Assembly: GCA_001642005.1 (NCBI GenBank)
Contig: LWCA01000523.1
Span: 1-24,866, forward strand
From: Intoshia linei
Lineage: Eukaryota > Orthonectida > Rhopaluridae
DNA length: 24,866 nucleotides
Direction of reading: 5' to 3'
The position numbers and the translations under genes were made by a program. Below, piece after piece: positions 9,801-17,952 of this stretch. Under the pieces are notes generated by a model. It did no database searches. It saw nothing but the letters and a program-made list of their open reading frames with translations, and was not told where the DNA came from. Positions within the stretch are counted from its first letter, which is position 1. Every line of letters starts with the position of its first letter.

Positions 9801-11569
9801 ATCAACTAAAATTGAATTAATGGAACGTGACTAGATCGAGATATCACGGTATTTTGATTTAAACGTGGATCGTAGTGTCTGAGGGTTAAGTGGAGGGTCA
9901 AGAAATAAAAATTAATTTGAATAATATACAAATGACCCGTTTTGGTATACAATTTATATATGTGAACAATAAAACTTAAAATGCTCAGCTGTATAATGCA
10001 TATGAAATAATAAAATTTGTTTTAGACACGCCCATTACCTGAATCTAATTAATTTTTTATTTTTAAAATGTGTGATTACTCATGGGGAGTGTAATTTTTT
10101 ATGAAAAATTTTTTGTTTTAATAACATATTTCGGAAAAAAAATATATGATTACTACTGAAAGTGCTTTTTTGACCGTGAACGCGTCATTTATTCAGATTG
10201 AATTTTTTGCGTCTTAACAGGATACAACTGTACCACCTGTAATTTTTTTAAATTCTAGGGCTGTTTTTTAAAAAAAAGGTAATTTGGGTTTTGGCCCTGA
10301 AGATATATTTTTTTAAATTCTCGAACTCGTTTGATTTTCAAAAAAAAGACAATTGGGTTAAGTGACCCGTAAGATGTGAATTTGGGAGGTTGAAATTTAT
10401 CTTGTATTTACTCCGGAAAAAATAATAATAGAAATGTGGACTTTATAAAATTTTAAGATTGGTAGTTATTGAAATAAACAAAAACAAACCATATTATATA
10501 AGTAAGGATTATATTAAAATAAATTACCTTCTAATTCAATATTTTCGGTAGGATTAATTTTTGCGTCGTATTTATCAATTTTTTGAATTGGGGATTCATT
10601 TTTCTCATTATCAGGTTGATTCATATCACGGAAATCACCCGAATATGAAGTTTGTGTAATTTCTTGCTGAAAAAGACTATTTGAAGTCTTATTCATATCG
10701 TAATTCTGAGAATTATTTCCAAATATGAACATTTTTTCTTGTTCCCAATAGTTTGCATCACTGTCAGCATGTACACGTGAATCATTCAACTTATAGCTAT
10801 TTAAACTCTCCTGGTTTTTCTGAGCCACGATTGACGCAGTCCCATCATTTTTACCACAATTCAAATAAGTATTTTTATCTAGTTTATATTCAGTTTTATT
10901 ACTGTTACATTTATTCGGATTGTAAAAATGCTCATCATCTTGACGGATAATTTGTTTAAATGATTTCTCTTGAATCACACTAACGTAAACAGGATTTGAA
11001 TGGTGAAATTGTCCAGGTATTAAAAAATTAGAATTTACATCACTAGATTCTTGGGTAGATTCATCGTTCATATTTGAAACATCGAAATAGCCGTTTTGAT
11101 AATATTCAATATTGTATTGTATTTTGTTGACATTATCATTATTATTAAATACGCTGCGATAACTCGAATAACTATCAGTAAGGTTTGGAAATATTTTTAA
11201 TTTTGGATTCGATTTTTGTGAAATAATTGCTGCATTATGAAAAATTGGCCCAGTTGAGACATTACTGGTATAAGTCGATGTTATCGAATTATTTGTTGTT
11301 TTTGTTGGTGATCCATTCATGGTTTTCGATGGTTCATGGTCGTAATTGATAATGTCTTCATTAATGGCTAAATCTGTTTCTGTGACTGAATTGGCGTCAT
11401 CGTGATAAAATGAATTGCATAGCTTAATCGGGCTCGATTCCGATAACCTTTTTGAATTCGAATCACTTTGAGGGGATCTCCTATTCATACTTTCATCATT
11501 GTCAACCTCAATTTCTTTAAATTCTGATTGTGTTTTTATTTTTTCTAATGAAGATATCGAATTATCCAT
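3726..11569 (-). CDS. Large Asn-rich orphan protein, three exons, about 1,444 residues
   Basis: I do not recognise this protein. Exon 1 (11569-10528) starts at ATG with [10 protein letters not shown] and ends GAA-G|GTAATT. Exon 2 (8775-5578) follows an acceptor CTTTAAATCTAG, completes a GAC codon, and reads [12 protein letters not shown] before a long open frame. It ends CAA-G|GTAATT. Exon 3 (3820-3726) follows ATTATTAG and ends in TAA after VTKKT. The summed length is a multiple of three (1,445 codons). The protein is low-complexity, rich in Asn, Gln, Ser and Tyr. A short Arg/Asp-rich block with repeated RDTRE/RDIRN-like units sits near residues 1090-1160, and a His run (SHIHHHEQ) near the end of exon 2. 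I see no signal peptide, membrane segment or catalytic motif. The composition suggests a disordered regulatory or RNA/nuclear protein, but that is inference. If the last intron is not used, exon 2 reads on to a TAG at 5539-5537. Confidence 0.7.
4009..4047. repeat. AT-dinucleotide-rich block flanking the phosphorylase fragment (left)
   Basis: A run of TA/AT units includes ATAATATAGTATATA at 4031-4045. The same 15 bases recur at 4633-4647 on the other side of the phosphorylase fragment, in the same direction. Confidence 0.7.
4060..4603 (-). pseudogene. Glycogen phosphorylase fragment, frameshifted
   Basis: Glycogen phosphorylase splits glycogen with phosphate to glucose-1-phosphate. From 4603 leftward one frame reads [37 protein letters not shown] and [11 protein letters not shown]. 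Near 4430-4414 the homology shifts frame and continues [36 protein letters not shown] (the 280s active-site loop) and LRLKQEYF, then RKFK. Homology stops near 4129, and the frame then meets TGA at 4062-4060. This is only about 150 of about 840 residues: no N-terminal third, and no C-terminal half with the pyridoxal-phosphate lysine. The upstream edge has no AG before a stop, only AT repeats. It lies in the 3' intron of the Asn-rich gene on the same strand. I read it as a captured exon-sized pseudogene. A working gene would need flanking exons that I cannot find. Confidence 0.85.
4600..4660. repeat. AT-dinucleotide-rich block flanking the phosphorylase fragment (right)
   Basis: This TA/AT run abuts the first recognisable phosphorylase codon (TAT at 4603-4601 on the - strand). 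It holds ATAATATAGTATATA at 4633-4647, a direct repeat of 4031-4045. No splice acceptor AG occurs on the - strand in this block. Confidence 0.7.
4737..4780 (+). repeat. Possible hAT-like left end relic
   Basis: CAGCAGTTCCTAAATGGAAT, then ACTGAGGCACATAGGGGCC, has the layout of hAT termini (CAG-GGTTCC ... GGGGCC) like that at 24145. The copy is degraded and no partner end was found. Confidence 0.3.
5139..5431. mobile_element. piggyBac-like MITE, TTAA-flanked, 293 bp
   Basis: The termini are perfect inverted repeats, CCCTTACGAGAC at the left and GTCTCGTAAGGG at the right, each bounded by TTAA (5135-5138 and 5432-5435). TTAA targets and CCC-starting ends are typical of piggyBac elements, and there is no transposase inside. 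It is closely related to the copy at 12759-13222. It lies inside the 3' intron of the Asn-rich gene, just downstream of the exon-2 donor. Confidence 0.85.
9120..9192 (+). repeat. hAT-like right end relic
   Basis: GGCACCCCCAAACTCTTTT, then CAGGGGTGCCGGTACC, leads into GGTTAAGAACCCATGG, close to hAT right ends of the TTAAGAACCACTG type. No left partner is seen. Confidence 0.4.
9483..9612 (+). repeat. R1-related segment inside the MITE
   Basis: ATTAATGGGCGTGTTGAAAAC and the bases after it, including TTTATATGCATTTTACAGC, match the reverse complement of 9920-10056 closely over about 130 bp. It is therefore an inverted partner of the distal part of R1 copy A. Only one arm lies within the TTAA MITE. 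Confidence 0.65.
9681..9849. mobile_element. Nested pogo/Tigger-like mini-element, about 170 bp
   Basis: ACAGTGATATCTCGATCAAG at the left and the reverse complement of the right end, CCGTGATATCTCGATCTAG, form terminal inverted repeats of about 25 bp, continuing through TCACGT. They sit next to TA (9679-9680 and 9850-9851). CAGTG..ATCTCGA ends at TA sites are typical of the pogo/Tigger branch of Tc1-mariner. It has no coding content. Confidence 0.65.
9920..10512 (-). repeat. Dispersed repeat R1, copy A (inverted)
   Basis: Read on the - strand it begins TCCTTACTTATATAATATGG, then runs through GTCCACATTTC, CAAATTCACATCTTACGGGTC, GGGCCAAAACCC, AACAGCCCTAGAA and TATCCTGTTAA. These blocks recur in the same order in copies B (11800-12400) and C (16880-17720). 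No open frame is present, so it looks like a non-autonomous or decayed element. Confidence 0.75.
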
Positions 11570-11799
11570 TTTATAATTAATGTTCCAATGATATTTGTTG
11601 TGTCAATATAGCTTTTATTTGCCAAGTTTTACTACGTTATTGCAAATGTATATTTTTCCAAATTCTAGTCATGTACTATCATTTTGCGAATTTGATGAAT
11701 GGAAACTTATGTGGTAGATAGACTTATTGTGTTTTACATTTTAAAAATATTATCATTGGTAGCAACTTTAGGTTACAATTTGTATCAAAAACACGTAAT

Positions 11800-12400
11800 A
11801 CAAAAAAAAATTTCAAAAAATTAGCTTCAGTGCCAAAACCCAAAATTACCTTTCTTTTTTTAATGAAAACAGCCCTAGAATTTCAAAAAATTTACAGGTT
11901 TTAGAGTTGTATCCTGTTAATACACACAGAAAATTTCAATCCGTATAAGTGACGACTTCAGGTTCAAAAAAGCATTTTAGTATTCATATATTTTTTTTCC
12001 GAAATATTTTATTAAAACAAAAAATGTGAAATAATTAACAGTCCGAAAATTAAAAAAAAAATTACTCTGATAGAGCTTATTCCAGTTGATATAAATACAA
12101 AATTTCAACCCCAGAAATCTACGCATTCACGGTAGAAAATAATTTTTAATATATTATCAACCAATAATTTTCAAATATTTCGAATAAAATCAAAAATTGA
12201 AAATGTAAATATTGATCCTACAATTTCAAAAAAAATGTGCATTGTACGTCTACACATTTCCAATAAAGACATATGAGTGAAAATCTATATAATTCATTCC
12301 TTCGGAATTTTTTTCATTGCTACTAAATTTTTAAATTTCAAATGATCATTTTCAAAATATTTTTATTAAAAAATTCAAATTTAAATAAGAAACTAAACAA
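11800..12400 (+). repeat. Dispersed repeat R1, copy B
   Basis: It shares with copy C GTGCCAAAACCC, GAAAACAGCCCTA, GTATCCTGTTAA, AAAAAAGCATTTTAGTATTC, TTTTTTTCCGAAATATTTTA, TCTGATAGAGCTTA, TTTCAACCCCAGAAATCTA and TTTTTCATTGCTAC, in the same order. The 5' part present in copies A and C is missing. No coding frame is evident. Confidence 0.8.
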
Positions 12401-12433
12401 CCAAACTAAAAAAACTTTAATATCATTTTTATA

Positions 12434-12496
12434 CAGTAGACGCTTATCATAACATTTTCCATTACAACACCAAAAAAATATGAATACCGTCTACTG
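12434..12496. mobile_element. 63-bp hairpin mini-element, TA-flanked
   Basis: CAGTAGACGCTTATCAT at the left pairs with ATGAATACCGTCTACTG at the right. TA lies on both sides (12432-12433 and 12497-12498). CAGTAGAC ends at a TA target suggest a Tc1/pogo-type MITE reduced to little more than its two termini. Confidence 0.7.
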
Positions 12497-12524
12497 TATT
12501 TGCAATAATGGTAAAATTCGACTG

Positions 12525-13490
12525 AAATATTTATAAAGTGAAGATTTAGTTAATTATTGATACACAATTCGTATTTTCAAGTATTTATGAAAAGTTTACT
12601 GAATATATGTCATCACATTGAAAATGACAAAATAGGTTTTTATAATTGGACTTTTTTTACTTTATTTTTAATATTATACATACATTTAAATTAATTAGTC
12701 TAATAAATTAAAAAAATGGGATAAAAATTGTTTTTAAAATTCTTTACGCAAATGTTAACCCTTTTGAGACTGCTGATTTTTAAAATTGAAAGCAAAAAAT
12801 TTCACTTTTGAAATATTAAAAAACACTAAAATTTAAAGCTCAAAATTCACAAATTTCAAATGTCATTAATTTGTAAAGTTAACAACTTAAATTTGGCTTT
12901 AATATTTGGTTAATAATTAGCAATATAATATATATATAATTTATGACACGCAATTACAATCACGTCGCGTCTATTGTATTTCAAATATAATTTATTTTAT
13001 TGTTGACACAAAGTAAAAATTGATAATAAAATTAATTTTTACGCATATTACAAGTTATTGTATGAGCAATAATTTGTTCAAAATTTATATTGGTACCGCC
13101 TTATTATGGTTTGTATACAAACCAATGTAAATTTATGAGTGTAGTTTTTGGCACGTATACAAACTAATGTGAATTTATGAGTGTAGTTTTTGGCATCTAT
13201 ACATGCAATTGTCTCGTAAGGGTTAACAAACAAAAAATTAAGATGGAATAATTCACTTTAAGGTAAAAATTAATGTGATATGATGGTTCCACCTGAAACA
13301 AATTTGGGAACCACTCCTTTAAATAATTGATAATAGTGAATGATAGGATTTTTAAGTTAGATTTTAGTTTAGTTAGATAAATTTATTTTTTTGGTATAAT
13401 AAAAATGTGCCCTCGGCAGAGCTAGGTGCTGTTTGTACGTAGTACATAACAGTCAAGCTAGTACTACTATAATATGATAGCACTATTTAA
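12525..13490 (+). repeat. Dispersed repeat R2, copy A, interrupted by a MITE
   Basis: Shared blocks are TTTTAATATTATACATACAT, GTTTTTAAAATTCTTTACGC, AACAAACAAAAAATTAAGAT, TAATGTGATATGATGG and GTTTGTACGTAGTACATAAC. They also occur at 21268-21745 and partly at 22305-22545. In this copy a TTAA-flanked MITE splits the repeat at 12755/13226. No open frame was seen, so the class is unknown. Confidence 0.8.
12759..13222. mobile_element. piggyBac-like MITE, 464 bp, with an identifiable empty site
   Basis: It is the same family as 5139-5431, ending GTCTCGTAAGGG at the right and CCCTTTTGAGAC at the left, with TTAA on both sides (12755-12758 and 13223-13226). The flanks rejoin as ACGCAAATG-TTAA-CAAACAAAAAATTAAG, exactly the uninterrupted sequence at 21515-21540 in another R2 copy. 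It differs from the 293-bp copy by extra internal sequence around 12880-12990 and by a 41-bp direct duplication (13113-13153 and 13155-13195). Confidence 0.9.
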
Positions 13491-13581
13491 GGAGGAATAT
13501 ATAATAAAAAACATAACTGTTACAATAGTGACGTTTTCGGGATTAAAGCGATTTTTTTTTGACAAGTGGTCCATTGTGAAA

Positions 13582-13599
13582 AAACTTTGGGAACCACTG
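13582..13599 (+). repeat. hAT-like right terminal repeat
   Basis: AACTTTGGGAACCACTG is the mirror of the hAT terminus CAGTGGTTCCCAAAGTT. A shorter GGGAACCACT also occurs at about 13304-13313 within R2 copy A. No left end was assigned. Confidence 0.45.
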
Positions 13600-14303
13600 A
13601 TGTAGAATAAGATATCAACACCGCATTTTTCAAAAAGAACTTATAGTAAATTATATTTTAAAGTTACAAATACATATTACAATCACAATCAGTGTCATAT
13701 GAAATTATTAAAATAAGAATGAATAATATTGGAATTACAAAATAAAATAATTGAAAAAAAAATTTTAGTTTCAATGTAACGGATTTGTTATTGTATATTG
13801 TACATAATGATATACGTACGGTATTGTTTTTGGCGAATTAGCGTATTTCTTTTTGATTGGAATGTATGTTTTGAGACAATTCTAAATTGAAATAATGTTT
13901 TTAAACAATACTGTCACTCCAACCTTACTCTTATGTCCAAAGAAACTAATTTATGAATACCTAGCTTGACTTTTATGTACTTTTTACAAACTGGAGTTAG
14001 CTTTTCCGAGGGTCGATGTTTTAATTAAACAATGAGTGTATAATCTTTAAAAAATGCAAATATAGTCAGAACCCTAAAAAATCGTCATAAATAACAAGTG
14101 ACTCTTGAAAAAATAAAATTTATTAATGAAAAAAGTAACAATTAATTTTTATTAATAAAAACTTGTATTTCATTACGGCACGAATATGAGGACCTCTGGG
14201 CTAAATCAATATAATTTTGTAATCATTTCAAAAAATATTATTACAAAATAATTTAATTTCAATCCATGTGAACGAAATTTGAACATCAATTTTTTACTTT
14301 TTT
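13600..14303. other. Non-coding AT-rich stretch
   Basis: I see no exon here. It precedes a decayed hAT transposase and may be the broken body of that element, but no readable domain is left. Confidence 0.4.
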
Positions 14304-14405
14304 AGACAAAAAAATGACAAAAGAAGCAGATTAAACGTTGAAGGCGTTTTACGTTATGCTTTTTTTTCTACTCAACCTTATATTTTGGAATTATCAAAGA
14401 AATAG
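14304..14405 (+). pseudogene. hAT transposase extreme C-terminus (relic 1)
   Basis: The frame reads KRSRLNVEGVLRYAFFSTQPYILEL, broken by the TAG at 14403-14405 and then HSR and a stop. The pattern 'R.RLNVE..LR.A.....P.I..L' is the last segment of many hAT (SCAND3/ZBED-like) transposases. Only this tail is recognisable, and upstream sequence is too decayed to read. Confidence 0.65.
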
Positions 14406-14412
14406 CATTCAA

Positions 14413-14651
14413 GGTGATTAATAATATATATTTCTCCCCTGACCCTGCCAATATTAATAATTACGTAAAAAAAATTGAAAAACAACGATATCACAAGAAT
14501 TAGAAAATTGTATAGTTCTGTACGAAATGCCCCCTCAACATCAATTGCAGTTGAACGGAGATTAAGTTTACTGAATAAGTTACTTACAAAAAAAAGAAAT
14601 TTGTTAGCTGACAATGTTAAAAAATACCTTATTATGTATTACTTTAAATAA
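14413..14651 (+). pseudogene. hAT transposase dimerisation region (relic 2)
   Basis: The segment 14514-14651 reads NAPSTSIAVERRLSLLNKLL then TKKRNLLADNVKKYL, ending at TAA. This is the classic hAT C-terminal dimerisation motif (P.TS...ER.FS.....KR..L...V). A piece just before it, DPANINNYVKKIEKQRYHKN, lies in another frame and ends at TAG (14500-14502), so a frameshift separates the two. This subfamily differs from relic 1, whose end is only a few bases away, so two unrelated hAT remnants abut. Confidence 0.7.
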
Positions 14652-15009
14652 TTGCGTAATTTTTGCGACTTCTTCATGTTTAAATTTGTTACTACTTCAA
14701 TTTCAAAAAAATATATTGCAAAATATAAATTTACATTTGCCAAGTTGAAGTTGCTATTTTGTAATTGGAAACTTTTTATAGGTTAATAAAGTTACATAAT
14801 TTTTTTTCATAAGTTACAATTTTTTTATTTTATAGATTAAAAAAAACCGCCCTAGTTATAAGTAAAGATTACCTATCAAAAAAAAATAACACAATTTTTG
14901 TACTAGGTAAAGATATTTACACGTTACGAGGAAAGAGCCTGCATCATGAAACCTTTAAAGTGATAGTTGTATTATTAATATTATTATTTGAAATAAAAAT
15001 TGACATGAT
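14652..15009. other. Non-coding stretch between hAT relics and SPATA4
   Basis: Nothing recognisable is present beyond the presumed 3' untranslated region of SPATA4 next to 15010. Confidence 0.45.
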
Positions 15010-16081
15010 TTAATGTAATTTTTTGACAATGGGTCTAAAAAATCCCAGAGTTTCAATGTAATCATTATTAGTGTAAATATTTGTAGAATTAGTTGGAGTG
15101 TTTCTATAACATTTTTCTGGTAATGTCTTTTTGATATCAAATCTTTTGGGATTTTCTATTCTTTCACGTTGTCTATTGATCTGATTCTTTTCAATTATTT
15201 TATGGGTCTATTTTTGAAATTATTTTGAATTTAATTATAGTACATATGTGTAATAGTATTTTTATACTAATAGACTTAAATAGCTTTGATATATAAAGAT
15301 AAAATATTTGAACTTTTCTTTAACATAATTTCATTATTTTAAATTAATTTACTTTATTATTCGATTTTGAATTTTTATCAAAATTTTAACTTTAAATTTA
15401 AAAAATTACCATTTTATGCACATCTTGTATATTTTTTATTTGTATAATTTCTGTAATGGTAATGTTATTTTTGATACTCTTTGATGTGGTCGTTTTTGCA
15501 TAAGGTGGTAATAATTCTTGATACTTTTCATCAGTTGTATGATATTTTTTGTCTTGTTTAATTCTAAACAAATAAATATTAAATTTTAATTCGTATAAAT
15601 TATTAACTTTCTATTTGTTAAAAGTTTAAAAATGTTTTCAACTAGGATAACTGATGCTGAATCTTTTGAATGAATTGTGCCGTAAATGATGTTTTCAGGT
15701 AAATAAATATTGTGTTTTTTTATAAACTAGAAATTTAAGTATTTAAAATTAAATTGATATTAATTTGATACCTTATTTAATATACTCCAATTTTTCAATT
15801 TATTTTTAAAAGATTTTCCATCTATAAACATGTGTATTTGTACCTGAGTCGGAAAATAACAGGAAAAAATTTCAGCAATAATGTATCCATTTGAAAAGTC
15901 CCTGTGAATTTAAAAATTAGGGCAATTAAATATTTATTATAGTATCGACTTGTGATGTCACATCACTGATGTTTATCAGAATAGATATTTTATACATTTA
16001 CCATTTTGGTGTGTAAAACTTTTTTGACAAATTCAAACTTTGCAACCATTTTAAAGTTTCTCTGTTTATTCCTTGAATCAT
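15010..16081 (-). CDS. SPATA4: SPATA4-like CH-domain protein, six exons, 234 residues
   Basis: SPATA4 family proteins carry an N-terminal calponin-homology-like (CLAMP) domain and are linked to sperm and ciliary axonemes. Exons are 16081-16002, 15901-15772, 15726-15608, 15563-15410, 15312-15268 and 15186-15010. The total is 705 nt and all junctions keep frame. Exon 1 has LKWLQSLNLS. Exon 2 has DFSNGYIIAEIFSCYFP and LKNWSILNK. Exon 3 has IYGTIHSKDSASVILVEN and exon 4 has YQELLPPYAKTT plus SKSIKNNITITEI. All match the family in order from the CH domain into the conserved SKSIK block. The last exon has RFDIKKTLPE, resembling the family's WFDVKPT segment. Introns are 100, 45, 44, 97 and 81 nt. 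The 45-nt fifth exon (FKYFIFIYQSYLSLL) is the least certain: it fits by phase and by weak similarity. At 234 residues it is shorter than the vertebrate protein (about 300), mostly through a shorter tail. Confidence 0.88.
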
Positions 16082-16675
16082 TATATTTTTATGATTATTA
16101 TACTTACACAGTATGAAAGTTTTTAATAACTAGAGTAAGTATTGTATTTTTTAATATTTTATAATACTAATTCTTTATGTTTTAATTATAATTTTTTATG
16201 TGCAATTGTTTACTTTGTTGTTTGGGTTAGAATTTATAAAGTAGAGCATATCTGTCAAATGTATTGTAATTTCCATTTTTTGAATTATTATTATTATCAT
16301 TTCATTAGTTTGACCCACATTAAATTTTATTGATAATTATGTGAAATTTAGGATAAATGTCTGAATTTAAATTCCATTTGATTAACCTGATTAATTAACT
16401 TTTTTATGTCTGTTTCAATGTTTGACTTGAATATATTCATAATTTATTGGTATAAAAGTCAAATTAATGATTTGTTACATCTTAATTAACGAAAAGGAAA
16501 TATTATATAATATTATTATAATTATTAGATTAATTTAGGTTTATGGCTCTGAAGGTTTTAATTGCTGAGTACACTGTTCTATACACTGATAATTACATTA
16601 CATATATATTATATTATGTGTCTATACATTATAAGCTCGAAATATTATTGAAAATCCTTCAGTCAAGAAAAATTT
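16082..16675. other. Non-coding stretch upstream of SPATA4
   Basis: No exon is visible. It should contain the SPATA4 promoter on the - strand, but I can point to no specific promoter element. Confidence 0.4.
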
Positions 16676-16745
16676 TTACCGGTCCGCGATAAATTTTATA
16701 TTTTACTACAGGCCCGTCATTAAAAAAAGTGTGAGAAGCCTTGGC
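16676..16745 (+). repeat. hAT-like right end relic
   Basis: TTACCGGTCCGCGATAAATT, later TTAAAAAAAGTGTGAGAAGCC, resembles the 'GGTCCGCG ... TTGAGAACCACTG' right ends of hAT elements. It is degraded and single-ended. Confidence 0.35.
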
Positions 16746-16879
16746 TTAATACATAAGATTTCTACTGTAATGCTCTAATAATAAAATAATTCGCAGATCA
16801 CTTATAATGCACTCATTCCGTAACTTTTATCTTAAGTTCGACTTGTGTTGTTCTAACAATACAATTGTATTTTCATTGC

Positions 16880-17720
16880 TATCCTTACTTATATAATATG
16901 CTACGCAATATTTGTTTGTGTGTGTTCCACTTTATTGAAATAACTACCAGTCTTATAATTTTATAAAGTCCACATTTCAATTCAGTTCTTTCTGGGGGTA
17001 ATAATAAGATAAATTTCAACGTCTCAAACTCACATCTTACGGGTCAAAAACTCAAATTGTCTTTTTTTTTGAAAATCAAACGAGTTGGAGAATTTAAAAA
17101 AATATATACGCTGATACGGATTTTAAAATCATAAACATTATCATAAATTTAAATTTAAAAAAATTATATCTTGAGGGCCAAAACCCCAAATGACCTTTTT
17201 TTTTTTAATGAAAACAGCCCTATAATTTAAAAAATTTACAAGTGGTACAGTTTTAATAATCCTGTTAACACACATAAAAAATTTCAATCGGAATAATTGA
17301 TGAATCATAGTCAAAAAAGCATTTTAGTATTCATATATTTTTTTTCCGAAATATTTTATTAAAACAAAAAATGTGAATAATTTACGCCTCCAAAAATAAA
17401 AAAAAGATTAATCTGATAGAGCTTAATTCAGATAAAGTAAATACACAATTTCAACCCCAGAAATCTAGGCATTCCCAGTGAAAAATAATTTTTGAAATAT
17501 TTTGATTAAATATTGTATCGATAAAAATATTGATTCTACAATTTCAAAAAAAAATGGGTATTGAATGTCTACATTTACAATAACGAAATATGGATGAAAA
17601 TCTATATAATTCATTTCTTTGGAATTTTTTTCATTGCTACGCAATTTTTAAATTTCAAATTCTCATTTTCAAAATATTTTTTCAAATTTAAACTACAACA
17701 ACGAAAATAAAAGTAATACA
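16880..17720 (+). repeat. Dispersed repeat R1, copy C (longest)
   Basis: It begins TCCTTACTTATATAATATGC, continues with GTGTGTGTTCC and AAAGTCCACATTTCAATTCA, and runs through GAAAACAGCCCTATA to TTTTTCATTGCTACGCAATTT. It contains every block seen in copies A and B in one order, so it is the best template for a consensus. I see no long frame and no clear terminal repeats. Confidence 0.8.
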
Positions 17721-17952
17721 ACTTTGTTATTATTATTATATTTATTACAATCCTTTGTTTTTTATAGAAATGTTATCATAAAACTATTTTGTTAATGGGT
17801 TTGCTACTGTAGCAATAAATATATATTTTTATAAACATCTAAAATAAGACGGTTAATAATTATTTAATATGATCACCAATTATTTAATGCTATATATCTT
17901 CGCAATCAGAATTAAATTAAGTACAAAATGATATTATTCTTGTTGTGTCCGT

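Larger units (their letters stand above)
9387..9885. mobile_element. Second TTAA-flanked MITE family, about 499 bp
   Basis: The left end CTCTTAGACACTACGAGCCACGTTTGAAT and the reverse complement of the right end CCCTCAGACACTACGATCCACGTTTAAAT differ at only a few positions. Both are bounded by TTAA (9383-9386 and 9886-9889). This points to a piggyBac-type non-autonomous element, distinct from the GAGAC-ended family. It carries a smaller TA-type element (9681-9849) and a stretch related to repeat R1 (9483-9612). Confidence 0.75.
8776..10527 (-). other. 5' intron of the Asn-rich gene, repeat-filled
   Basis: The intron is 1,752 nt, between donor G|GTAATT and acceptor CTAG. It contains a hAT-like terminus near 9192, a TTAA-flanked MITE (9387-9885) and an inverted R1 repeat copy (about 9920-10512). 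I see no coding exon in it. Confidence 0.65.

Noticed and set aside
14378-14614. A - strand ORF of 78 codons
   Set aside because: It is the complement of clear + strand hAT transposase coding remnants.
14955-15140. A - strand ORF of 61 codons starting inside SPATA4
   Set aside because: It lies in another frame of the SPATA4 last exon, whose own frame matches the family.
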